DNA of 9,191 bases. Source: an uncultured Lachnospiraceae bacterium. GTDB lineage: Bacteria; Bacillota_A; Clostridia; Lachnospirales; Lachnospiraceae. The stretch lies in contig CADBQK010000045.1 of the NCBI GenBank assembly GCA_902796775.1, positions 1-9,191 on the forward strand, given 5' to 3'. Shown piece after piece: positions 1-6,723 of this stretch (positions within the stretch are counted from its first letter, which is position 1; the number at the start of each line of letters is the position of its first letter). The notes below the pieces were generated by a model, which did no database searches, had not been told where the DNA came from, and saw only the letters and a program-made list of their open reading frames with translations. The position numbers were made by a program, and so were the translations under genes.

Positions 1-48
1 CGTTCCTTCCCGGCCTTTGAGCGGCTGGCAAAGGCGATGGGGCTGTAG
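1..48 (+). CDS. C-terminal end of an unidentified protein (5' end outside window)
   Basis: The frame starting at base 1 is open and reads RSFPAFERLAKAMGL followed by TAG at 46-48. It looks like a natural amphipathic C-terminal helix, and the stop lies just before the palindromic region at 69-277, which fits a real gene end. Fifteen residues are too few to name a family. The gene could be upstream in the same transcription unit as hisC, but the long hairpin between them makes that uncertain. The same stretch could also be a chance open frame. Confidence 0.4.
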   Translation, partial: RSFPAFERLAKAMGL

Positions 49-68
49 TCCCGCTTCACTGCAGGGGA

Positions 69-277
69 TAATTGCGAAACCCTGTTTGTTTGAGGTGCAG
101 CCTGCATATCCCCATGGCAGACGCTCTTTCGCTCAGAACAACACGGAACAGTACATAAGTGTGCATCCTGCCACAGGCAGTCTGCGCACTAAGTACTGCC
201 GTGTTGTTATGGTCTGCCAGAGGATATGCAGGAACTGCACTGTGCAATGGATTTAGGTTTTTGCGGTTTCGCAATTA
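69..277. repeat. Long imperfect palindrome, MITE-like element or hairpin RNA
   Basis: Almost the whole stretch folds back on itself. Matching arms, from outside in, are 69-81 with 265-277 (13 bp perfect, TAATTGCGAAACC), 95-100 with 235-240, 101-111 with 222-232 (11 bp perfect), 115-122 with 212-219, 137-146 with 199-208 (10 bp perfect), 149-154 with 193-198, 158-165 with 183-190 (one G-U pair), and 168-172 with 176-180 around a 3-base ACA loop. The two largest unpaired parts are 82-94 against 241-264 and 123-136 against 209-211. The outer arms begin and end with TA, as expected for the target duplication of IS630/Tc1-mariner-type elements, although TA is itself palindromic so this is only suggestive. 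No credible protein is encoded inside. It could be a MITE, a structured RNA, or a bidirectional terminator/leader element ahead of hisC. Confidence 0.75.
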
Positions 278-298
278 CCTTGGCAGATACATGAATAT

Positions 299-303
299 GG
301 AGG
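299..303 (+). promoter_or_regulatory. Ribosome binding site that sets the hisC start
   Basis: GGAGG lies 6 nt before the ATG at 310. Two other possible starts follow it immediately, TTG at 304 and ATG at 307, with spacings of 0 and 3 nt, which are too short. The site therefore favours the ATG at 310. Confidence 0.7.
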
Positions 304-309
304 TTGATG

Positions 310-1368
310 ATGGGGACTTGGAGAGACTATGTCCGCAGGGTGGTGCCTTATACACCGGGTGAGCAGCCAAACCGGCAGGGGATGGTGAAGCTTAATACAA
401 ATGAGAATCCGTATCCGCCTTCTCCGGCAGTGACACAGGCACTGCAGGATGTGCAGGCGGGACAGCTTCGTCTGTATCCGAATCCGTCAGCTGCAGGGCT
501 GACGCAGGCCCTGGCGGCCAGATACGGGGTGGATCCGTCCAGAGTGTTTGTGGGTGTGGGTTCTGATGATGTGCTGGCGATTGCCTTCCTGACATTTTTT
601 AACTCCGGAAAACCCATTTTCTTCCCGGATATCACTTATTCTTTCTATCCGGTATGGGCGGATCTGTACGGGATCCCTTACGAAACAAAGCCTCTGCGGG
701 AGGATTTTTCCCTGGATTCTGCAGATTATTATCCGGAAAACGGGGGCGTGATCTTTCCGAATCCAAATGCACCGACATCTCGGTATGAGGCACTGTCTGT
801 GCTGGAGGATGTTCTGGATCATAATCAGGATTGCGCAGTCATTATCGACGAGGCGTATATCGATTTTGCGGGGGAAAGTGCACTCAGCCTGCTTCCAAAA
901 TACGAGAACCTGCTCGTTGTGCAGACATTTTCCAAATCCCGTTCCATGGCAGGTATGCGTATAGGGTATGCCATCGGATCCGCAGAGATGGTGAAAGCCA
1001 TGAATGATGTGAAGTTCTCTTTCAATTCCTATACTATGAACCAGGCGGCAATCGCAGCCGGGGCAGCGGCTCTTTCTGATGAGCCTTATTTTCAGGAGAA
1101 TACGAAAAAGATAGTGGCAACAAGGGAAAAGGCTGCGGCTAAGCTGCGCGGGCTCGGATTTTCATTCCCTGAGCCCTGCGGAAACTTTATCTTTGCGACC
1201 CATCGGACCTGTTCGGCGAGGGAGCTGTTTGCAGCTCTGCGGGAAGCAGATATCTTTGTGCGCTATTTTGACAAGCCGCGTATAGATAACTACCTGCGGA
1301 TCACCATCGGGACAGATGAGCAGATGGAGAGGCTGTTCGCTTTCCTGCGGGATTATATTAAGGAGTAG
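310..1368 (+). CDS. hisC: Histidinol-phosphate aminotransferase
   Basis: This is a PLP-dependent fold-type I aminotransferase of the HisC family, 352 residues, the usual family length. HisC transfers an amino group from glutamate to imidazole acetol phosphate to give L-histidinol phosphate in cytosolic histidine synthesis. Visible motifs are the N-terminal substrate-binding NTNENPYPPSP near residues 29-39, NPNAPTS at 151-157, DEAYIDF at 180-186 with the cofactor-binding Asp and Tyr, TFSKSRSMAGMRIGYA at 206-221 with the Schiff-base lysine K209, and YLRITIGT near 328-335 with the C-terminal carboxylate-binding arginine. The start at 310 is chosen on ribosome-site spacing; 307 is possible. No other his genes are seen nearby, so it is either a detached pathway gene or a broader aromatic/histidinol-phosphate aminotransferase. 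The closely related threonine-phosphate decarboxylase (CobD) is less likely because no cobalamin gene is adjacent. The helicase gene follows after 58 nt with no terminator between them, suggesting joint transcription. Confidence 0.9.
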   Translation: MGTWRDYVRRVVPYTPGEQPNRQGMVKLNTNENPYPPSPAVTQALQDVQAGQLRLYPNPSAAGLTQALAARYGVDPSRVFVGVGSDDVLAIAFLTFFNSGKPIFFPDITYSFYPVWADLYGIPYETKPLREDFSLDSADYYPENGGVIFPNPNAPTSRYEALSVLEDVLDHNQDCAVIIDEAYIDFAGESALSLLPKYENLLVVQTFSKSRSMAGMRIGYAIGSAEMVKAMNDVKFSFNSYTMNQAAIAAGAAALSDEPYFQENTKKIVATREKAAAKLRGLGFSFPEPCGNFIFATHRTCSARELFAALREADIFVRYFDKPRIDNYLRITIGTDEQMERLFAFLRDYIKE

Positions 1369-1412
1369 ATATCCCATCTAAGAACATGCTAAGCAGAGTG
1401 AATGAAGAATAA

Positions 1413-1418
1413 AGGAGG
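1413..1418 (+). promoter_or_regulatory. Ribosome binding site that sets a GTG start for the helicase
   Basis: A perfect AGGAGG sits 8 nt before the GTG at 1427. An ATG at 1425 is in another frame that stops after six codons, so the GTG is the working start. Confidence 0.7.
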
Positions 1419-1426
1419 GACCGGAT

Positions 1427-4039
1427 GTGGAAACACGGGAAGTAAAGATTTCTGTCCGTTCTCTTGTGGAATTCATGCTGCGGAGCGGGGATATCGATTC
1501 CATGTCCGGGACTGAAGCAGTCAGTCTGGATGCAATGCGTGAGGGGGCGAAAACCCATCGGAAACTCCAGAAAGAGGCAGGACCTTCTTATCAGGCGGAA
1601 GTGCCCCTGCAGCTGTCTACGCAGCTGGATGACGGACTTGTCATTACCGTTTCGGGAAGGGCAGACGGGATCATTACGGAAGCGGAAATCGGGCAGGCCC
1701 CGGATGGAAGCCTTGCAATGCTGGAGACCGTTACGGTTGATGAAATCAAGGGAACCTATAAGAGTTTAAGGAATATCACGGAGCCTGTGCCGGTCCATCT
1801 GGCACAGGCGATGTGCTATTCCTGTTTTTATTTAATGGAAAAGTATCCGGACGCCGCAGACAGAGCGCTTCAGACAGAGGATGATGTATATGAGGCAGAG
1901 GATGCACTGGGAGAACTGGGGAATCTGTATGTACAGATGACTTATGTCCACATGAAAAGCGGCCGGATCAAACGTTTTAAAGAGAAGATGGAGCCACAGA
2001 AGCTCCTTGCCTGGTATGATACGCTGATCCGGGATTTTGCAGTATGGGTGCGGTTTGGCCTTGCCTGGAAAAAGACACGGGATGCGTCCATTTCGGACAT
2101 GCATTTCCCGTATGATTTTCGTCCGGGACAAAAGCGTCTGCTGGCCGGGGTGTATCAGACGATCGCCCGGGAAAAGCGTCTGTTTGCTATGGCTCCGACG
2201 GGTACCGGCAAAACACTTGCCGCCCTGTATCCGGCTATCCAGGCTATGGGCAGAGGTATGGCGGAGAGGATCTTTTACCTGACCGGGAAGACGATTACCC
2301 GCACAGTGGCGGAGGACACGCTGCGCTTACTGAGAGGACAGGGGGCTTCTGAGGGGAAGGCAGATACATATGAAGAAGCGGGGACGGTGTCCTGGCCTGT
2401 CCTGCGCCTGAAAAGCGTGACATTGACGGCGAAGGATAAAATCTGCATTTTTGAGAAAGCGCAGTGCAGCCCGCAGCTCTGTCCGCGGGCGAAGGGGCAT
2501 TTTGACCGGATCAACGATGCGCTGTTTGCCCTGATCTCCGGGGAAGAGATGATGGACAGGGAGTGCATCCTCCGCTACGCGAAGGAGTATGACGTCTGTC
2601 CCTTTGAGCTGCAGCTGGATGCTTCTCTCTGGTGTGACGTGATCATCGGGGATTACAACTATGTATTTGATCCGGATGTATATCTGAAACGCTTTTTCGT
2701 AGATAAAGGCGGAGAATACATCTTCCTTGTGGATGAGGCCCACAATCTGGTCGAGCGTGCGCGAGGGATGTACAGTGCGTCTCTGTCACTGGGACAGCTG
2801 AATGATTCTGCGAAAAAGCTGAAGGGACTGGATAATAAGCTGACCCGGAGGCTGTCCAGGTGCAGGACGATCCTTCGCGAAATGCGGCGGGAGATAGAAG
2901 AGGAAGAGGGGGAGAGATCTTCTGCGGAGGATGCAGCCCAGAGTACAGCTCTGCGTGCCTTTGGAAAGGAAGTCTGCCGGGTTCACATCACGCCCGGTAA
3001 GATCGAGGAGGCACTGGCTTCCCTGCAGGAGCGGATGGAGGAATTGCTGAAGGAAGAGATGGAGACCCAGTCCCGGGCAGATCTCATCGAACTTTACTTC
3101 TCGGTACGCAAATTCCTCAATGCCTGTGACCGTTTTTCGGATAAATACCTGCGCTACAGTATAAAAAACGGAAAGCATTTTGAGCTGAAGATCAGCTGCA
3201 TCGATCCGTCAGCCGATCTTGGGGAACGGCTTGCAAAGGGGAGGAGTGCCGTCTTTTTCTCCGCGACTCTGCTCCCGGTGCGTTATTATAAGGAGATGCT
3301 CAGCCCCACGGCGGATGAAGACTATGAGCTCTATACAGAGTCTCCCTTTGACCCGGCCAGACGGCTCCTGATCATGGCACGGGATGTAAGCAGCCGCTAT
3401 GCCCGGCGCGGACCGGCTGAGTATGAGAAGATTGCGAAATACATTTTTGAGATCATCCGTGCCAGACACGGAAATTATCTGGTATTCTTCCCCTCCTATA
3501 AGCTGATGAATGATGTCTATGAGGCCTTTGCCGGCAGATACCTGACGAGTGTCGGGCATGGCCTGCAGATTCTTTTCCAGAAGCCGGAGATGAGCGAGGA
3601 GGAGAGGGCGGATTTCCTGGCTCAATTTGCTAAGGGGAGCATGAATGCCGTCACAGGCTTGTGCGTTATGGGCGGGATTTTTGCGGAAGGGATCGACCTG
3701 ACAAAAGATAAGCTGATCGGTGTGATCGTGGTAGGAACAGGACTGCCGCAGGTCGGACCGGAGCGGGAGCTTTTAAAGGATTATTTTGACAGGAATGGAG
3801 ACAGCGGCTTTGACTATGCCTATCTGTATCCGGGTATGAACAAAGTCCTTCAGGCCGCCGGCCGTGTGATCCGCACCCAGACAGATGAAGGTGTGATCGC
3901 ACTGCTTGATGAACGATTCTCTTACCGGCAGTACCGACAGCTCTTCCCCAGGGAGTGGAGTGATATCCGCAAAGTCGACCGGGAGAGCGTGGGCAGAGTG
4001 GTAGAAGATTTCTGGACCGGGAGAGAAGAAAAGAGATGA
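1427..4039 (+). CDS. DinG/XPD-type superfamily 2 helicase fused to an N-terminal PD-(D/E)XK nuclease
   Basis: This is an 870-residue predicted DNA repair enzyme. Residues 1 to about 210 resemble a RecB/Cas4-type PD-(D/E)XK nuclease: a helix with GAKTHRKLQ (40-48), E58, GRAD with D80, VDEIK with E106 and K108, and the QxxxY motif Q127-Y131. Residues about 230-870 form an iron-sulfur superfamily 2 helicase: Walker A APTGTGKT (256-263), four cysteines C340, C347, C352 and C391 placed as in the XPD/DinG 4Fe-4S domain, DEAH box 436-439, SAT (612-614), GIDL (755-758) and motif VI QAAGRVIR (809-816). Family members unwind DNA 5'-to-3', acting on displaced or damaged strands; the nuclease would presumably cut the released strand. 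A charged, probably coiled segment lies around 480-550. The fused architecture recurs in Firmicutes and is distinct from DinG proteins with a DEDD exonuclease domain. All key residues of both enzymes are present. It follows hisC by 58 nt. Confidence 0.9.
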   Translation: METREVKISVRSLVEFMLRSGDIDSMSGTEAVSLDAMREGAKTHRKLQKEAGPSYQAEVPLQLSTQLDDGLVITVSGRADGIITEAEIGQAPDGSLAMLETVTVDEIKGTYKSLRNITEPVPVHLAQAMCYSCFYLMEKYPDAADRALQTEDDVYEAEDALGELGNLYVQMTYVHMKSGRIKRFKEKMEPQKLLAWYDTLIRDFAVWVRFGLAWKKTRDASISDMHFPYDFRPGQKRLLAGVYQTIAREKRLFAMAPTGTGKTLAALYPAIQAMGRGMAERIFYLTGKTITRTVAEDTLRLLRGQGASEGKADTYEEAGTVSWPVLRLKSVTLTAKDKICIFEKAQCSPQLCPRAKGHFDRINDALFALISGEEMMDRECILRYAKEYDVCPFELQLDASLWCDVIIGDYNYVFDPDVYLKRFFVDKGGEYIFLVDEAHNLVERARGMYSASLSLGQLNDSAKKLKGLDNKLTRRLSRCRTILREMRREIEEEEGERSSAEDAAQSTALRAFGKEVCRVHITPGKIEEALASLQERMEELLKEEMETQSRADLIELYFSVRKFLNACDRFSDKYLRYSIKNGKHFELKISCIDPSADLGERLAKGRSAVFFSATLLPVRYYKEMLSPTADEDYELYTESPFDPARRLLIMARDVSSRYARRGPAEYEKIAKYIFEIIRARHGNYLVFFPSYKLMNDVYEAFAGRYLTSVGHGLQILFQKPEMSEEERADFLAQFAKGSMNAVTGLCVMGGIFAEGIDLTKDKLIGVIVVGTGLPQVGPERELLKDYFDRNGDSGFDYAYLYPGMNKVLQAAGRVIRTQTDEGVIALLDERFSYRQYRQLFPREWSDIRKVDRESVGRVVEDFWTGREEKR

Positions 4040-4048
4040 TGGAGAACT

Positions 4049-4102
4049 AAACTGCCAGTCGGGCTGAAAGCGGCCTTCAGATTGCAGGTCAGACTGGAGT
4101 TT
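4049..4102 (+). terminator. Nested hairpin after the helicase gene, possible terminator
   Basis: Ten bases after the helicase stop, AAACT-G-CCAGTC (4049-4060) pairs with GACTGGAGTTT (4092-4102), giving 11 base pairs with one bulged G. A second small stem, CTGAA (4064-4068) with TTCAG (4076-4080), sits inside. No run of T follows; the next bases are ACAAAAAATTC. It may be a weak or factor-dependent terminator or an mRNA 3'-end stabiliser. Confidence 0.35.
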
Positions 4103-4147
4103 ACAAAAAATTCATCAAAATACAAGGGTGTTACGTCCCGAATAATA

Positions 4148-4176
4148 TTGCTATTTCATGGGGGATATGGTATCAT
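4148..4176 (+). promoter_or_regulatory. Sigma-A-type promoter for the rubrerythrin gene
   Basis: TTGCTA at 4148-4153 and TATCAT at 4171-4176 are separated by exactly 17 bases, matching four of six positions of the -35 consensus and five of six of the -10. Transcription would begin near 4183, leaving an untranslated leader of about 85 bases. The stretch 4177-4252 shows no strong hairpin or riboswitch. The rubrerythrin gene begins its own unit here, since a hairpin separates it from the helicase. Confidence 0.55.
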
Positions 4177-4267
4177 AAAGCGGACGGTTTCCCGGTGCTG
4201 AAACAGGCTTGGGAGGGAGGCCGGACACAGCAATCAGATCAACTGTTTTAAGAAAAGGAGATATCAA

Positions 4268-4810
4268 ATGAGTAAGTTTGTTTGTTCTATTTGCGGATAT
4301 GTTTATGAAGGCGATGCAGCTCCCGAGAAATGTCCTCAGTGCGGCGCTCCGAAGGAGAAGTTCATTGAGCAGGCCGGCGAGATGACCTGGGCGGCAGAGC
4401 ATGTTGTCGGCGTAGCACAGGGTGCTCCCGAAGACATCATCGCAGACCTTCGCAACAACTTCAACGGCGAGTGCTCTGAGGTTGGTATGTATCTGGCAAT
4501 GAGCCGTGTTGCTTACAGGGAAGGCTATCCGGAGATCGGCGAGTACTGGAGAAGGGCAGCTTTTGAAGAGGCTGAGCATGCAGCTAAGTTTGCAGAGCTC
4601 CTTGGCGAAGTCCTGACCGACAGCACCAAGAAGAACCTTGAGATGCGTGTAGAGGCTGAGAATGGCGCAACCATGGGCAAGACCGATCTTGCAAAGCGTG
4701 CAAAGGCTCTCAACCTTGATGCAATCCATGACACCGTACATGAGATGGCTCGTGACGAGGCCCGCCATGGCAAGGCATTCGCAGGTCTTCTGAAGAGGTA
4801 TTTCGGCTAA
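4268..4810 (+). CDS. rbr: Reverse rubrerythrin (rubredoxin domain N-terminal)
   Basis: This is a 180-residue cytosolic non-heme iron protein that protects anaerobes by reducing hydrogen peroxide, and in some cases oxygen, with electrons from NADH through a rubredoxin reductase. The N-terminus is a rubredoxin-type knuckle with C6, C9, C22 and C25 (CSICG and CPQCG), whereas classical rubrerythrin has this domain at the C-terminus. From about residue 55 a four-helix ferritin-like diiron domain follows, with ligand motifs GECSE (E68, E71), EEAEH (E101, H104) and DEARH (E164, H167). AAGGAG lies 7 nt before the ATG. Arginine codons are CGT, CGC, AGA or AGG with no CGG, and alanine codons are mostly GCA/GCT, unlike the helicase, which suggests high expression. 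The gene stands alone between its own promoter and a strong terminator. Clostridial homologues are often under the peroxide regulator PerR; no convincing operator is visible here. Confidence 0.93.
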   Translation: MSKFVCSICGYVYEGDAAPEKCPQCGAPKEKFIEQAGEMTWAAEHVVGVAQGAPEDIIADLRNNFNGECSEVGMYLAMSRVAYREGYPEIGEYWRRAAFEEAEHAAKFAELLGEVLTDSTKKNLEMRVEAENGATMGKTDLAKRAKALNLDAIHDTVHEMARDEARHGKAFAGLLKRYFG

Positions 4811-4832
4811 TCATATGATTATGATGTTTTGC

Positions 4833-4861
4833 AGGATGGCGCTCTATGAGCGCCATCTTTT
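4833..4861 (+). terminator. Intrinsic terminator of the rubrerythrin gene
   Basis: GATGGCGCTC (4835-4844) and GAGCGCCATC (4848-4857) form a perfect 10-bp GC-rich stem with a 3-base TAT loop, extended by a G-U and an A-T pair, followed by TTTT at 4858-4861. It begins 22 bases after the rubrerythrin stop. Confidence 0.88.
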
Positions 4862-4871
4862 CTGACTAAAC

Positions 4872-4913
4872 AGGAAAGAGGACAAGTCCAGCTTCAGACT
4901 TGTCCTCTTTCCT
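4872..4913. terminator. 17-bp perfect hairpin between convergent genes, likely terminator of the minus-strand operon
   Basis: Bases 4872-4888 and 4897-4913 are perfect inverse complements (AGGAAAGAGGACAAGTC) around an 8-base loop. It begins 43 bases past the capA-like stop on the minus strand, where the stem ends in CTTTCCT and runs into GTTTAG; on the plus strand it ends in CTTTCCTTTATA. Both sides give only a broken T tract, so it may serve both directions. A small CCCC-ATGC-GGGG stem at 4931-4942, followed by CTGGTTTTT on the plus strand, lies between it and the capA-like gene. Confidence 0.7.
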
Positions 4914-4956
4914 TTATACAACCTTACATCCCCCATGCGGGGCTGGTTTTTGCCTT

Positions 4957-6213
4957 TTATTTTTTCTTCCTCAGCAGTTTGTAGATAATGGAAGGAATCT
5001 TTTTGGGCTTCTGGCCCGGAGCCTTATCCGTATTTTCCGGAAGTTTTGTATCGGCTGCCGGCGCAGCGACAGGCTTGCCGCTGTAGTCAAATTTCATTCC
5101 GAATTTTTTTGACCTGGTGTTGATCTTGCGGATGATCTTTCTCCCTGCCGCCCCCTTTTTGATGACAGGCTGGTAGTTGCTGACCTTTCTGCTGCCGGAT
5201 ATCCAGCAGGGAATGAGGCGGACGTTGTCATCGATCTGAAGCTTCCCGTTTACGAAGGTAAAGGTCTGCTGGACGATCATCGTATCGGCGTCTTTGGGTT
5301 TGAGACGGCCGCCGTAAGTGAAATTGCCAAGGGAGTAGTAGATATATCGTCCCCTGTAGCGTTCCACTCCCTGGAGGATATGAGGGTGGGCCCCGATTAC
5401 CATGTCTGCACCGAGGTTCACGCAAAGGTGTCCGAGATAACGGGCATCCTTATCCGGATACTTTTTATAGTTTTGTCCCCAGTGCATACAGGCTACGATC
5501 AGCTGGCAGTCCTCTTTCAGGCTGGCGATGCCCGCGCGCAGGTATTTTTCTGCAGTTTTTCTGGTCAGATAGGACTGGTCTACGGCTATGACACCGATCT
5601 GAATGCCCTTGACCTGATAGCGGACCAGAGTGTCGTAATAAGCAATCGGCATCTTATAGTTTCTGCAGGCATTCACAGTATCTCTGAATCCCTTCAGACC
5701 ATAATCGATATTGTGGTTGTTCGCAAAAGTTACAACATCGACTCCGCCGGATTTCAGGGCTTTCAGGTATTTGGGCTTGCCCAGGTGGAAAAAGGAACGG
5801 CCTGCGATCTGTTTGTCCCGTTCTTTATAGAAACTGTGGACCCTCTTTTTCGCAGAGGAAGAGAGAACGCCTTCCAGATTGGCGATTGTCAGGTCATCCT
5901 TTTTAAAAACAGAGGATGTTTTTTTCAGAAACCAGGATGCTCCTTTACGGGCGTAGTACTGTCCCCAGGAGTGCTTGTAGCTCATCTTGTAGTTTTTCCC
6001 AAGAGTACAGTCACCTACGGCTGAGATCGTGATCGTGGTGGTGTCCGCGGATGCAGTATTGTCTGCCTGCTCTTCCCCTGTGCCGGCAGAAGTGCTTTCT
6101 GCAGCAGTGGCCTGCAGGGAAGATGCAGGTAAAGCCAGGAAGGTAAACAGCAGACTGAAGATAAGGAACATTGCAAAAACTAAAGTCCGCTTTAGATGTT
6201 TTTCTTTACCCAT
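4957..6213 (-). CDS. Exported CapA-family (PgsA/CapA metallophosphoesterase-fold) protein
   Basis: The 418-residue protein starts with basic residues (KEKHLKR) and a hydrophobic stretch at 10-30, then SSLQATA-AES, a plausible signal-peptidase site near residue 37, so it is probably exported or membrane-anchored. Residues about 60-300 match the CapA fold, related to calcineurin-like phosphoesterases: VGDCTLG (D68), ANLEGVL (N112, E114), FANNHNIDYG (N165, N166, H167), MHWG (H244), GAHPHILQG (H276, H278) and SLGNF (N297). In Bacillus, CapA/PgsA takes part in poly-gamma-glutamate synthesis and transport, but most clostridial homologues are untested and no capBC partners are visible. The tail from about 380 is rich in Pro, Ala and Lys and ends in RKKK, perhaps a wall- or membrane-contacting extension. 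The start overlaps the flavodoxin gene by 22 nt, so translation is probably coupled. Its functional link to the nitrogenase-like genes is unknown. Confidence 0.85.
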   Translation of the reverse strand: MGKEKHLKRTLVFAMFLIFSLLFTFLALPASSLQATAAESTSAGTGEEQADNTASADTTTITISAVGDCTLGKNYKMSYKHSWGQYYARKGASWFLKKTSSVFKKDDLTIANLEGVLSSSAKKRVHSFYKERDKQIAGRSFFHLGKPKYLKALKSGGVDVVTFANNHNIDYGLKGFRDTVNACRNYKMPIAYYDTLVRYQVKGIQIGVIAVDQSYLTRKTAEKYLRAGIASLKEDCQLIVACMHWGQNYKKYPDKDARYLGHLCVNLGADMVIGAHPHILQGVERYRGRYIYYSLGNFTYGGRLKPKDADTMIVQQTFTFVNGKLQIDDNVRLIPCWISGSRKVSNYQPVIKKGAAGRKIIRKINTRSKKFGMKFDYSGKPVAAPAADTKLPENTDKAPGQKPKKIPSIIYKLLRKKK

Positions 6214-6710
6214 TTTTCAACCTTTCCTCTGGATCCGGGTACAGCAGAACCCGCTATCGCCAGTCCTTTTACTACTTTTTTTGCTCCTTTGCAGAGCTTC
6301 TTCAGGTCCTTTTCGGAGGATCCCATTCCGGAGCCCTCATGGGTCATGACCGGAAGGACCTTTTTCCCGGTAAAGTCCAGCCGTTCCAGCTGGGAGAACA
6401 TGGCCATCGGATATGTTCCCCACCAGCAGGGGCCGACGATGAAGATGTTCTGGTAGCTCCCGATGCTGTCGAGATATGCTTTCAGTTCGGGCCGGGCTTT
6501 GTGGTCTGCTTCTTCTTTGGCTACTTCCGTACAGGTCATGTAATCGGCCGGGTATTCTTCTGCTGTCTGGATTTCAAAAATATCTGCCTGGGCTGCATCC
6601 TGTATATATTCTGAAAGCAGCTCGGCATTTCCCTTTTCCAGATGGCAAATCTTTCCGCCGACATAGTTCTCTCCGCGGCGTGAGTAATAGATGATCAGAT
6701 TGTCAGACAT
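6192..6710 (-). CDS. Flavodoxin (Flavodoxin_4-like)
   Basis: This is a 172-residue cytosolic FMN-binding electron carrier or small flavin oxidoreductase. After the first beta strand (NLIIYYS) comes the phosphate loop SRRGENY at 10-16, a variant of the usual S/T-x-T-G-N-T that keeps Gly and Asn. The second flavin-contacting loop is GPCWWGTYP at 93-101, and THEGSGMG at 123-130 is the third, typical of the Flavodoxin_4 group. The start at 6710 is preferred over an upstream in-frame ATG at 6737 because GGAGG lies 5 nt before it and the family core begins at once; the longer version would overlap the NifH-like gene. It lies 13 nt after the NifH-like stop and overlaps the CapA-like start, so it belongs to the operon. 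It could supply electrons to the NifH-like protein, but an unrelated quinone- or NAD(P)H-linked role is also possible. Confidence 0.88.
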   Translation of the reverse strand: MSDNLIIYYSRRGENYVGGKICHLEKGNAELLSEYIQDAAQADIFEIQTAEEYPADYMTCTEVAKEEADHKARPELKAYLDSIGSYQNIFIVGPCWWGTYPMAMFSQLERLDFTGKKVLPVMTHEGSGMGSSEKDLKKLCKGAKKVVKGLAIAGSAVPGSRGKVEKWVKKNI

Positions 6711-6715
6711 GGCTG

Positions 6716-6722
6716 CCTCCTT
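6716..6722 (-). promoter_or_regulatory. Ribosome binding site that sets the flavodoxin start
   Basis: Read on the minus strand, AAGGAGG lies 5 nt before the ATG at 6710 and supports that start over the longer reading frame from 6737. It overlaps the last bases of the NifH-like gap, between the stop at 6724 and the start. Confidence 0.65.
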
Positions 6723-6723
6723 T

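Noticed and set aside
17..256. 79-codon plus-strand open frame through the palindrome, and overlapping frames on both strands
   Set aside because: No ribosome site, no recognisable domain, and the composition is explained by the inverted repeat; frames on both strands are shadows of the palindrome.
4140..4154. Possible PerR box overlapping the rubrerythrin -35 region
   Set aside because: Only about 8 of 14 positions match TTATAAT-N-ATTATAA and only one half-site (ATAAT) is good, so it is too weak to call.
4177..4252. Possible riboswitch or structured leader before rubrerythrin
   Set aside because: Only a 5-bp GTTTC/GAAAC stem and scattered GC-rich matches are visible; no known riboswitch core is recognised.
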